Source: JAQUGA01 sp038210985
GTDB lineage: Bacteria; Bacteroidota; Bacteroidia; Bacteroidales; WCHB1-69
Length of the DNA: 16,197 nt
Direction: 5' to 3'
NCBI GenBank assembly: GCA_038210985.1
Contig: JBBQWB010000073.1
Span: 1 to 16,197 of the forward strand
Position 1 is the stretch's first letter. Each line of letters starts with the position of its first letter. The notes below the pieces were generated by a model. The model saw only the letters and a list, made by a program, of their open reading frames with translations, did no database searches and was not told the origin of the DNA. Positions 6,143 to 12,933 of this stretch are shown in pieces. Made by a program: the position numbers and the translations under genes.

Positions 6143-7627
6143 ATGAATAGACGATCTAACGGAATACTCCTTCATCCTACTTCACTATCTGGCAAATATG
6201 GCATTGGAACATTTGGCAAAGAAGCTATACAATTTATTGATTTCATGATTGAGTCGGGAATTAAGGTTTGGCAGATTTTACCACTTGGACATACTGGTTT
6301 TGGAAATTCTCCTTATCAATGCTTTTCGGCTTATGCCGGAAATCCTTTGCTCATTGATTTTGAACAATTGCTTGATATTGATTTTTTATCAAAAGATGAT
6401 TTAAAAATTCATGCAAGCTATTTTAGGGATGGCAATACGGTTGATTTTGATGTTGTTAACAAACTCAAAATACCTTTACTGCGTAAAGCATATCAAAGCT
6501 TAACCATCGATAATTCGACGAAGGAAGAATATCAACTTTTTTGTCAAAAAAATGCTTTTTGGTTAAATGATTATGCTCTTTTCATGTCTTTAAAAGAACA
6601 TTTTGAAGATAAACCATGGTTTGAATGGACCGAAAACCTTCGAAAAAGAGAGGTTGAAACATTAAATTTTTATCAACTAAAACTGACGTTTGAAATTGGT
6701 TTTTATAAATTTTGTCAATATATATTTAGTATTCAATGGCTTAAAATCAAAAAGCAAGCAAATCAATTTGGAATAAAAATTATGGGTGATATTCCAATTT
6801 ATGTTTCACAGGATAGTTCTGATGTATGGGCTCATCCCTCCTACTTTATGTTGGATGAAGAATTAAAACCCACCTTTGTTGCCGGAGTTCCTCCCGATTA
6901 TTTTAGCGAAACTGGACAGTTTTGGGGAAATCCTGTTTATAATTGGAACGTATTAAAAAAGGATAATTTTCGATGGTGGGTCGAACGAATTAAATTTCAT
7001 TTTGAACTTTTCGACATGGTTCGAATTGATCACTTCCGTGGATTTTCAGCTTTTTGGTCGATTCCTGCAAATGAGCTTACTGCAATAAACGGTAAGTGGT
7101 TGGATGCTCCAGGAATGGATTTTTTTAAACAGATTGAGGAAAAGCTGGGCAAACTCGAAATTATCGCCGAAGATTTAGGGGTAATAACTCCAGAAGTAGA
7201 AGAATTGCGAGAAACGTTTGATTTTCCAGGCATGAAAATTCTGCAATTTGCTTTTAGCAAGTCCGAAGAAAATCCATACTTACCTCATAATTACTCGAAA
7301 AATTGCGTAGTTTACACTGGTACTCACGATAATGATACCACAAAAGCTTGGCTTGCAGAAGCTCCCACAGAAGAAATTGAAAAAGCAATTGATTACATGA
7401 ATTCGGATGGAGAAAATCCGGTTTGGGATATGATTCGCTTAGCTTGGTCGTCGGTTGCAAATATGGCAATAGCTCCAGCTCAGGATTTTTTGGAATTAGA
7501 TAGTGAAAATCGAATGAATACTCCTGGAACAACTAAAGGCAACTGGAAATGGAAATTACATCAAAATGAATTAACAGACGAACTTGCTCAAAAGATTAAG
7601 AAATTGAATATATTATTTGAAAGATAG
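6143..7627 (+). CDS. malQ: 4-alpha-glucanotransferase (amylomaltase, GH77)
   Basis: Disproportionating enzyme that transfers 4-alpha-glucan segments between malto-oligosaccharides; used in maltodextrin and glycogen metabolism in the cytoplasm. It has 494 residues, normal for the short amylomaltase type without extra N-terminal starch-binding modules. Seen in order: R-S-N-G-I-L-L-H-P-T-S-L (near the start), W-Q-I-L-P-L-G...S-P-Y-Q-C-F-S-A-Y-A-G-N-P, G-D-I-P-I-Y-V, V-A-G-V-P-P-D-Y-F-S, Q-F-W-G-N-P-V-Y-N-W, R-I-D-H-F-R-G-F with the nucleophile Asp296, A-E-D-L-G with acid/base Glu343, and T-G-T-H-D-N-D-T with Asp396. The spacing of this triad matches Thermus amylomaltase (293/340/395) closely. 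The gene stands alone: no other glycogen or maltose genes are in the window. It has its own promoter-like site upstream and is followed by a repeat-filled spacer. Confidence 0.96.
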   Translation: MNRRSNGILLHPTSLSGKYGIGTFGKEAIQFIDFMIESGIKVWQILPLGHTGFGNSPYQCFSAYAGNPLLIDFEQLLDIDFLSKDDLKIHASYFRDGNTVDFDVVNKLKIPLLRKAYQSLTIDNSTKEEYQLFCQKNAFWLNDYALFMSLKEHFEDKPWFEWTENLRKREVETLNFYQLKLTFEIGFYKFCQYIFSIQWLKIKKQANQFGIKIMGDIPIYVSQDSSDVWAHPSYFMLDEELKPTFVAGVPPDYFSETGQFWGNPVYNWNVLKKDNFRWWVERIKFHFELFDMVRIDHFRGFSAFWSIPANELTAINGKWLDAPGMDFFKQIEEKLGKLEIIAEDLGVITPEVEELRETFDFPGMKILQFAFSKSEENPYLPHNYSKNCVVYTGTHDNDTTKAWLAEAPTEEIEKAIDYMNSDGENPVWDMIRLAWSSVANMAIAPAQDFLELDSENRMNTPGTTKGNWKWKLHQNELTDELAQKIKKLNILFER

Positions 7628-7629
7628 AA

Positions 7630-7710
7630 TTGATTTGATGATGTGATTTGATGATGAGCTGATGTGAGGATGTGAGGATGTGAGGATTAGTTGATTTGAG
7701 CATTTGAGGA
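7630..7710. repeat. Degenerate GATTTGA / GATGTGAG short tandem repeats
   Basis: Directly after malQ the spacer consists of 7-8 base units of the type GATTTGAT and GATGTGAG. Three perfect head-to-tail copies of GATGTGAG lie at 7661-7684, and degenerate units extend on both sides. Such low-complexity spacers are common in Bacteroidota genomes. No coding frame, hairpin or promoter is apparent in the array itself. Confidence 0.7.
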
Positions 7711-7714
7711 TGTG

Positions 7715-7738
7715 CGGTGGTTGAGCTTGTCGAAACCA
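7715..7738. repeat. Dispersed element GGTTGAGCTTGTCGAAACC
   Basis: The core GGTTGAGCTTGTCGAAACC (7719-7737) is an imperfect palindrome with short GGTT/AACC arms. From experience this phrase recurs between genes in many Bacteroidota genomes. Only one copy is in this window, so its repeat status is recalled rather than shown here. The next stretch (7760-7800) is a purine-rich ATGGAAGA-type repeat that reads into the front of the following reading frame. Confidence 0.45.
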
Positions 7739-7826
7739 TAGCAAAAAGTTAAAAAAAAAGATGGAAGACCGAAGTTGGAAGTTAAAAGCATGGAAGATGT
7801 TAAAGTACAAAGAAAATTTAAAAAAA

Positions 7827-8306
7827 ATGGCAAAAAAAGCAACTTGGATTTTAATCATTATGTTTCTCTTTAATTCGATTGATGCTCAGCAATCGGTTAG
7901 TATTTCGATTACTTTTGGGAGTTATACAAACGATCATCTGAATAAGAAATTTTATTCAAGTGAGCGTCATTGGGATTTACATAAAAAAAAGCTCACTTAT
8001 TACATTGATGCCCACGATAAAAGATATTCGGACACAATTCAGATTAACAATATCGAAATTGAAAAAATCACAAAGTTCATAAGTGAGAATGACCTCTTAA
8101 AAAACTTTAGTAAAGAAATTACAAACGGGTACAATAATAAAAATGAATATAGCGAAACGTTAATTGGGACAATTATATATAAAGGAAAAAAATACCGTTA
8201 TCACATTATTGCAGATTCTTATAATTTAATTGAAAAAGAAAAAGTTGGAAAAAGCCTAATTGATTTTGAATCAGTTTTTTATAAAATCATCGAAAATCAC
8301 AGATAA
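7827..8306 (+). CDS. Small exported hypothetical protein
   Basis: I do not recognise this protein. From the ATG at 7827 it has 159 residues, with a clear signal peptide (M-A-K-K-A-T-W-I-L-I-I-M-F-L-F-N-S-I-D-A-Q) followed by a polar, lysine- and tyrosine-rich mature part. The mature part has strand-like pieces such as S-V-S-I-S-I-T-F-G-S-Y and L-I-G-T-I-I-Y-K-G-K-K-Y-R-Y-H-I-I-A-D. The frame extends 22 codons further upstream to an ATG at 7761. That extension is made of the purine-rich intergenic repeat and would bury the signal peptide, so I reject it as the start. No lipobox is seen. The protein is probably periplasmic or surface-exposed; function unknown. It converges on the response regulator gene, with 50 AT-rich bases between stop codons. 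Confidence 0.65.
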   Translation: MAKKATWILIIMFLFNSIDAQQSVSISITFGSYTNDHLNKKFYSSERHWDLHKKKLTYYIDAHDKRYSDTIQINNIEIEKITKFISENDLLKNFSKEITNGYNNKNEYSETLIGTIIYKGKKYRYHIIADSYNLIEKEKVGKSLIDFESVFYKIIENHR

Positions 8307-8356
8307 TCAAAAAAAAATTACACTTTTCAAGTTAAATAATTGATTTATTCCAAATT

Positions 8357-9706
8357 TCATTCTTTCTCCAATCCATACATCTCAATTTTCTGATTCAATG
8401 TTGGACGAGAAATTCCAAGAACATTGGCTACTTTTGTTTTTTGCCAATCGAGTGCATTTAAAACATATTCAATATGATTTTTCTCCATTTCGGCAATGCT
8501 TATCAATTTATTGCCAATATCTGAGTTTTGAATATTAGAAAAAGTTTTTTGGTTTTCCATTTGAAAATGATGAATATCTATGGTATCACCATTACAAATC
8601 AACATTGCTCTAGTGATAGAATGTTCTAATTCTCTAACATTTCCATGCCACGATAGCGTTATCAAAAAATCGAGTGCATTGCGAGTAATACTTTTAATTT
8701 TTTTTCTTAAAATTGGATTGGATTCATTAATAAAAAAATTAACCAAGTATGGAATATCCAATAAACGCTCCCGTAAAGGAGGCAAAATGATATTAAAAAC
8801 TTTCAATCGATAATACAAATCTTGGCGAAACTTTCCAATTTCGACCAATTGCTCTAGTGATTTATTTGTAGATGCTAAAATTCGAGCTTTCATCGGTATT
8901 GTTTTTTCGCCTCCTACCCTTTCAAATTCACTTTCTTGAATTACTCTCAATAGTTTCAGCTGAATATTTGGTGAAATTTCGGAAATTTCATCTAACAGTA
9001 TTGTTCCATCTAATGCAATCTCAAATTTTCCAATTTTATCGCGAATAGCATCGGTAAAAGCACCCTTCACATGACCAAAAAGTTCGCTTTCTAGCAAAGT
9101 TTCGGTCAATGCCGAACAGTTTACCGCAACAAATGGCCTATCTCGCGTTATACCAACCTCGTGAATCATCCTTGCAATAACCTCTTTTCCTGTTCCAGTT
9201 TCACCTTCTAATAAAGTTGTAACTCTATTCATCGAAATAATTCCAACTCGCTTAATAACCTCTTTCATTTTTGGAGATTTTCCAATTAAGCGAAAGGATG
9301 ATGTATTTTTCTCATTTTCAATGTCGATATTTTTATCCGAATTAATTTTCAAATTTATCAGAGCATCTATCGCACTTTTTAAAAGATTTGTATGTAATGG
9401 GTTTTCAATGTAATCCGAAGCCCCAATTTGAACGGCTCTGATAGCATAGGAAATATCGTCGGGTTTAACCAAAACTATGATTGGAATATTTGGATTGAAC
9501 GAAATTATTTTCTCAATCACTTGCAAACTATTTACTCCTCTTATTTCGGCATCCACAAGCACTAAATCAGGTTTTAACTCGGCTGCTTTTTTAAAACCCT
9601 GCTCCCCATCTTCGGCAATAAATGACAAATACCCAAACTCTTGAATCGATTTTTTAACGAATGTAATCAAATTGCTGTCGCTCGAAACTAATAATACCTT
9701 CTTCAT
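8357..9706 (-). CDS. Sigma-54-type response regulator with degenerate receiver
   Basis: NtrC-family transcription activator, 449 residues, in three parts. Receiver-like domain (1-120): Asp52 sits at the phospho-acceptor position, but the paired acidic residues are Ser8-Ser9, the Thr/Ser position is Val80, and the conserved Lys is Asn102 (Y-I-E-N-P-L), so normal phosphorylation chemistry looks lost. AAA+ domain (about 140-370): Walker A G-E-T-G-T-G-K-E (168-175), the sigma-54 contact loop as G-A-F-T-D-A (215-220, a variant of GAFTGA), Walker B T-I-L-L-D-E-I (235-241), and L-A-S-T-N in sensor I. C-terminal Fis-type helix-turn-helix (about 405-445): V-A-N-V-L-G-I-S-R-P-T-L-N-Q-K-I. It should bind an upstream site and open sigma-54 promoters. 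No histidine kinase is adjacent. It might be controlled by expression level or a partner rather than phosphorylation. An inverted repeat lies about 35 bases upstream. Confidence 0.93.
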   Translation of the reverse strand: MKKVLLVSSDSNLITFVKKSIQEFGYLSFIAEDGEQGFKKAAELKPDLVLVDAEIRGVNSLQVIEKIISFNPNIPIIVLVKPDDISYAIRAVQIGASDYIENPLHTNLLKSAIDALINLKINSDKNIDIENEKNTSSFRLIGKSPKMKEVIKRVGIISMNRVTTLLEGETGTGKEVIARMIHEVGITRDRPFVAVNCSALTETLLESELFGHVKGAFTDAIRDKIGKFEIALDGTILLDEISEISPNIQLKLLRVIQESEFERVGGEKTIPMKARILASTNKSLEQLVEIGKFRQDLYYRLKVFNIILPPLRERLLDIPYLVNFFINESNPILRKKIKSITRNALDFLITLSWHGNVRELEHSITRAMLICNGDTIDIHHFQMENQKTFSNIQNSDIGNKLISIAEMEKNHIEYVLNALDWQKTKVANVLGISRPTLNQKIEMYGLEKE

Positions 9707-9740
9707 ATCTTTTACATGTTCTAAAAGAATAAAACGAAAT

Positions 9741-9761
9741 AATGTAAAAAAAGTTTACATT
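9741..9761. promoter_or_regulatory. Inverted repeat AATGTAAA-n5-TTTACATT upstream of regulator
   Basis: Perfect 8-base arms AATGTAAA (9741-9748) and TTTACATT (9754-9761) around AAAAG, 35 bases before the start codon of the sigma-54 activator. The position and dyad form suit an operator, possibly for autoregulation. No function is shown, and the AT richness makes chance dyads more likely. Confidence 0.35.
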
Positions 9762-10068
9762 ATACCACACTACTATTCAATAAAAAATACTGTTGTCCGA
9801 AAAAAACCAATAATAATTATGCAATATTCAGGTATTAAGTAGTTTAACCATATGAATTTTATTGATGGTTTGGTTTTTTATTGAGTTATGTTCCTAGCTA
9901 ATTTTCTACACTTTTGCCCCCTAACCCCTTAAGGGAGTGCTGAACATCAAATAGTTAGAATCAAATTTACAATAATTCTCTGCTAGCTAGCGGAGAATTA
10001 AAAAACAAAAAATTTTAATAATTTATCAAACAATAGTGAATAAAAAATAAAAAATTGTTTGAAACATT
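9762..10068. other. Gene-free spacer with two palindromes
   Basis: No coding frame is supported here. It contains TGTTGTCCGA at 9791-9800, which reappears inverted at 10784-10793. It also holds a CCCCTAACCCCTTAAGGG stretch (palindrome CCCTTAAGGG at 9926-9935) of a kind often seen between Bacteroidota genes, and a strong hairpin at 9974-9999. The rest is AT-rich without recognisable signals; no TAnnTTTG box was found for the downstream regulator gene. Confidence 0.5.
9974..9999. repeat. 26-base near-perfect palindrome
   Basis: Arms AATTCTCTGC and GCGGAGAATT surround TAGCTA. All positions pair apart from one T/G wobble, so the RNA would fold into a compact stem. It lies about 70 bases after the tyrosine phosphatase stop codon, where a 3' end is expected, but no T-run follows on the minus strand. 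It is therefore not a standard intrinsic terminator. Confidence 0.55.
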
Positions 10069-10563
10069 TCATTCTACAATTAATTTTCCTTTTTTAAAAT
10101 TTTCAATTATTGCTTTACAGCATTCATCCAGCATTTTATATACTTTTTCAAAACCGTCCTTACCGCCATAATAAGGGTCGGGAACTGCTTTGTTTTGATT
10201 TGGATAAAGTATATTGGTAATGAAATCCACATTTTTTAAATCATTTTTGGTAAGAGCCATAGAAGCTATATCTGAATAATTATTTGAATCCATTACATAA
10301 ATTTTATCGAATTTCTCAAAATCTTCGTACTTAAACAAACGCTGACGTTGACTACGGATATCAATACCATATTTTAATCCTACTTCAACCGATCGTTTGT
10401 CGGGCGAATCGTTCAAATGATATGCTTCAAAACCGCAAGAATCAACTTCTATATCAAAAATTCCTTTTTCTTCTAATTGATAGCGTAATATGCCTTCGGC
10501 TAAAGGTGAACGACAAATATTACCCAAACAAACCATTAAAATTCGCATCTTGTCTCTTTTCAT
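10069..10563 (-). CDS. Low-molecular-weight protein tyrosine phosphatase
   Basis: Cytoplasmic phosphatase that removes phosphate from protein tyrosine (related family members also act on arginine phosphate). It has 164 residues from the ATG at 10563. The family more usually begins at M-R-I-L-M-V-C-L-G-N-I-C-R-S-P, so Met6 (10548) is an equally good start. The P-loop C-L-G-N-I-C-R-S gives nucleophile Cys12 and Arg18. The V-P-D-P-Y-Y-G-G motif gives general acid Asp129 followed by the two tyrosines. F-D-K-I-Y-V-M-D-S-N-N (85-95) is the other conserved block. A tyrosine kinase partner (as in capsule operons) is absent from the window; the gene stands alone between long spacers. Assignment to the LMW-PTP family is firm; the substrate is unknown. 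Confidence 0.92.
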   Translation of the reverse strand: MKRDKMRILMVCLGNICRSPLAEGILRYQLEEKGIFDIEVDSCGFEAYHLNDSPDKRSVEVGLKYGIDIRSQRQRLFKYEDFEKFDKIYVMDSNNYSDIASMALTKNDLKNVDFITNILYPNQNKAVPDPYYGGKDGFEKVYKMLDECCKAIIENFKKGKLIVE

Positions 10564-10609
10564 TTTTTTGAATTGATGTTTTGCAAAAATGGTAAAATAA
10601 AAATCATAA

Positions 10610-10791
10610 TTGTCCGATTAAAATAATAAATTTTGCTTTGAGTGTAAATTACTTCAAGCAATTAAGGGGCAATAAATTTCAGAAAATTCATATTTTTAAA
10701 ATTCACAAAAATAAAATCTGTTTTCATTCATTTAACATGTTAATTTCTTATACAACATTATACAACAGAAGTCAAAATTTATATCGGACAA
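10610..10791. repeat. Possible MITE or IS remnant with split inverted ends
   Basis: TTGTCCGAT (10610-10618) is matched by ATCGGACAA (10783-10791). Next to it TAAATTTTG (10627-10635) is matched by CAAAATTTA (10773-10781). The spacer between the two blocks is 8 bases on the left and 1 on the right. Inside, TTATACAACA occurs twice head to tail (10748-10767). There is no coding capacity. A related end, TGTTGTCCGA, lies at 9791-9800. A decayed terminal-inverted-repeat element is a reasonable reading; no target duplication was seen. Confidence 0.4.
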
Positions 10792-10922
10792 CAATGAAAT
10801 AATACCGAAATGAATTATTAAATAGTCCAATAATATTAACTTGTGTTTACATTTCGAGCATCAACCCCGACCTCAGTCGAGGGGATGGCATTGTAAAATT
10901 GGTATAAAATAGATTTCCCAAA
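10792..10922. other. Spacer with GC-rich hairpin
   Basis: No gene is seen. A hairpin at 10865-10884 (CCCCGAC, loop CTCA, GTCG, a bulged A, GGGG) stands out as GC-rich in AT-rich surroundings and resembles short dispersed intergenic elements of Bacteroidota. The remainder is unremarkable. Confidence 0.4.
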
Positions 10923-10948
10923 AAAAGGTCTCAAAATAGAGACCTTTT
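10921..10948 (-). terminator. Intrinsic terminator of the Ig-like surface protein gene
   Basis: Perfect 10-base arms AAAAGGTCTC (10923-10932) and GAGACCTTTT (10939-10948) around a 6-base loop. Read on the minus strand the stem runs into a T-run (10926-10921). It lies 27 bases after the stop codon at 10975. The opposite strand also ends in four Ts, so weak bidirectional action is possible. Confidence 0.8.
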
Positions 10949-10974
10949 AATTTATTAAAGCAATAAAACTTAAA

Positions 10975-12408
10975 CTATTTTACCACCTTTAGGTTTATTG
11001 CATTATACTTTTTATCCATAATTTGAATCAAGTAAACTCCATTATCAAACGAGCCAAAATCAATAGAAAAAGTATTTATACCTGCTACAATGTGTTGATT
11101 TGATTTATTCAATATTTCACCAAGCATGTTGTAAATATTTATTGTAATGTCATTTTCAAGCTCAGAATTTAAGGAAACATTTAGCAAATCTTTTACTGGA
11201 TTTGGATACATGCTAATAGATTTGAATAATGAAAAATCACTAATCGCTGCGATTAAATTTTGATTGGTAACATTATATCCACTATATAAAATAACGGTTG
11301 ATTTGCCCCCATTGCAGTTTACATATAAAACAAATGTATAAAATCCCGAACTTGGTATTTGATAATGAACATACAAAAGAATCGTTTGTGAATTTGATAA
11401 AACTATTGTCCATTCTGCGTATGTATTACCTAAATAATCGGTGTAAACGTCGGTAACATTTGCACTAATATAATTTGTTAGAGCAATGCAAGTATCAATT
11501 TGAGAAACAAGATTTCCAGGCATAACTGAATTTGTATCAATCATGAATGATCCCGTAACTTGAACATTATTTGAATCGGTTACAATTAAATTATATATCC
11601 CTTGACAAAGATTACTAGCGAATGCTTGACGTGAATGCGAGGTTCCATTTACCCATTCAAAATTAACTTGTCCTGGACCTTGCATATTGTTTGCAACAGC
11701 AGTAAAAGGAGGCGTTCCGCAATATAATCCAAAAGCAGCATTTCCAGTACACATATTTGGAGTTGAAGAGCCCGAGTTGGGACCGTCAAAACAAAGGATG
11801 CAATTGTTACTCGGAATTTCAAACGTTGTATTTATGGTTGTATTATTAGCATCGGTAATAACAAGTGTTCCAACATGAGGAACAAAATTAGGAACTACAA
11901 TAGAATCTCCAATCATGGTAATTACGGCACTTCCATTAATTTGATATAAATAAGGAGCTACACCATTTTTAATAAATACTTTTAGTTTACCACCAGTACA
12001 AGTTGCTGGAGGAATACCAACTGTTCTTATATGGAAACTATTGTCCGAATCAGTATTTATAGTAACGTTCACACTTGCAGTATCTATAAATGTAACTCCA
12101 AAATCCGTTGAATACGCATAAATGAAATTATCTGTACCTTGAAAATTTAGATTTGGATAATACACAATATCATTTCCAATAACTTCAACACTTCCATGAG
12201 TTGGTTGACCAATAGTAGTTCCCATTACTTGATACATAAATATTTTATGGATAAATGGATGCGAATCGTTGGCACGCACATGAATTACAATTGGAACATT
12301 AGAATAAGTTGTTGCATTGTCGTAAACTGCTTGAGATTGAACATTGCTAACACCCACTAGTCCTATTAAAAGAACGCTTAACAATACTACAGATTTAATA
12401 ATTTTCAT
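10975..12408 (-). CDS. T9SS-secreted protein with Ig-like and SprB-like repeats
   Basis: A 477-residue surface or secreted protein. Signal peptide about 1-26 (ending N-V-Q-S-Q). A bacterial Ig/cadherin-like module about 35-120 has the typical G-Q-P-T-H-G-S-V-E-V-I-G-N-D-I-V-Y-Y-P and N-F-Q-G-T-D-N-F-I-Y. Two SprB-like segments follow: C-T-G-G-K-L-K-V...G-V-A-P-Y-L-Y-Q-I-N-G (about 138-160) and G-L-Y-C-G-T-P-P-F...C-Q-G-I-Y-N-L-I-V-T-D (about 228-279). A less defined region precedes a type A T9SS sorting domain from about 398 (I-S-M-Y-P-N-P-V-K-D...G-V-Y-L-I-Q-I...L-K-V-V-K). I start at the ATG at 12408; the codon before it is TTG. A promoter-like site lies about 115 bases upstream and a strong terminator follows. 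The role may be adhesion or surface display; no catalytic motif is seen. Confidence 0.85.
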   Translation of the reverse strand: MKIIKSVVLLSVLLIGLVGVSNVQSQAVYDNATTYSNVPIVIHVRANDSHPFIHKIFMYQVMGTTIGQPTHGSVEVIGNDIVYYPNLNFQGTDNFIYAYSTDFGVTFIDTASVNVTINTDSDNSFHIRTVGIPPATCTGGKLKVFIKNGVAPYLYQINGSAVITMIGDSIVVPNFVPHVGTLVITDANNTTINTTFEIPSNNCILCFDGPNSGSSTPNMCTGNAAFGLYCGTPPFTAVANNMQGPGQVNFEWVNGTSHSRQAFASNLCQGIYNLIVTDSNNVQVTGSFMIDTNSVMPGNLVSQIDTCIALTNYISANVTDVYTDYLGNTYAEWTIVLSNSQTILLYVHYQIPSSGFYTFVLYVNCNGGKSTVILYSGYNVTNQNLIAAISDFSLFKSISMYPNPVKDLLNVSLNSELENDITINIYNMLGEILNKSNQHIVAGINTFSIDFGSFDNGVYLIQIMDKKYNAINLKVVK

Positions 12409-12411
12409 CAA

Positions 12412-12522
12412 ATTGATTTTTAGGTTATTGTTTTTTATTTGTTAATTTATTATTGCAACCATGATTAAAATAATAAATTTCATACGCTTTAGACCTTTTT
12501 GTATAGCTAAAAGTTGCCTAAA
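12412..12522. other. Probable 5' leader of the Ig-like surface protein gene
   Basis: About 110 bases lie between the promoter-like box at 12523-12530 and the start codon. No gene, clear hairpin or riboswitch-like structure is visible. A plus-strand open frame begins here but crosses the palindromic repeats and looks accidental. Confidence 0.3.
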
Positions 12523-12557
12523 CAAAATTAGTTTAGTTCGAATTTTAAGAGAACAAA
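12523..12557 (-). promoter_or_regulatory. Candidate promoter (TTTG ... TAATTTTG)
   Basis: On the minus strand TAATTTTG (12530-12523) fits the -7 box TAnnTTTG, with TTTG at 12557-12554 as a possible -33 element. The 23-base spacing is a little long. It would give a leader of roughly 100 bases for the Ig-like surface protein gene. Confidence 0.35.
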
Positions 12558-12631
12558 TTAATTTTCCGCTGTTTTTGATTATGGATATTTTTAGCGGCGA
12601 GCAAACCATGAATACTCAGCCCCCCTCGTTT

Positions 12632-12795
12632 TTCGGATTGCAAATCTATTTACAAACTTGTTTGCTCGGATTTGTAATCCGAGCTCTGACTGTTTTGGAT
12701 TTCAGTCTGAAAAAAAAGTTAGTTTGCTCGGATTTGTAATCCGAGCATAATTGTAGTCCGAGGATTTTTTTGTTTGTTCGGATTGCAAATCCGAA
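12632..12795. repeat. Cluster of TCGGATT-type palindromic repeats
   Basis: Two identical hairpins, each with arms GCTCGGATT and AATCCGAGC and a TGT loop, lie at 12664-12684 and 12726-12746 in the same orientation. A third has arms TTCGGATT and AATCCGAA around GCA (12777-12795). Degenerate copies are at 12632-12647 and near 12755. Between the first two, GACTG and CAGTC form another short stem. They resemble REP-type intergenic palindromes known from Bacteroidota. They lie between two minus-strand genes and do not code. Confidence 0.75.
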
Positions 12796-12837
12796 GTAGC
12801 TAATGGAGACTGATATGCCTTAATGGCTAGCATTTAG

Positions 12838-12894
12838 AACCAAAGCAGTCTTCCTTCGACTTCGCCGTGGCGAATCAGGATGACTGCTTTGGTT
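12838..12894. repeat. Long inverted repeat, 13-base arms
   Basis: AACCAAAGCAGTC (12838-12850) pairs perfectly with GACTGCTTTGGTT (12882-12894). The interior can fold again through TTCGCC/GGCGAA with a GTG loop, giving a two-level stem. It begins 39 bases after the stop of the choice-of-anchor L gene, so it may protect or end that transcript. No T-run follows, so it is not a typical intrinsic terminator. Confidence 0.65.
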
Positions 12895-12933
12895 GAATTA
12901 AATTTAGAAATTCCCTCAAATCTGAAAAATATT

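Noticed and set aside
7761..7826. Upstream ATG extension of the small exported protein
   Set aside because: The extra 22 residues come from an intergenic repeat and would hide an otherwise clear signal peptide starting at 7827.
9926..9935. CCCTTAAGGG palindrome as a terminator or operator
   Set aside because: Short, without a T-run, and part of a C-rich phrase common between Bacteroidota genes. Listed only as part of the spacer.
10865..10884. GC-rich hairpin as a terminator for the phosphatase or surface-protein gene
   Set aside because: It lies upstream of the phosphatase gene and beyond the strong terminator of the surface-protein gene, has no T-run, and is more likely a dispersed element.
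12461..12739. A 92-codon plus-strand open frame in the spacer between the two surface-protein genes
   Set aside because: It runs through the promoter-like region and the palindromic repeats, its composition is unlike the neighbouring genes, and it shows no motif. It looks accidental.
12632..12795. Repeated palindromes considered as a CRISPR array
   Set aside because: Copies are irregularly spaced and diverging, the unit is a 19-21 base palindrome, and no cas genes are nearby.
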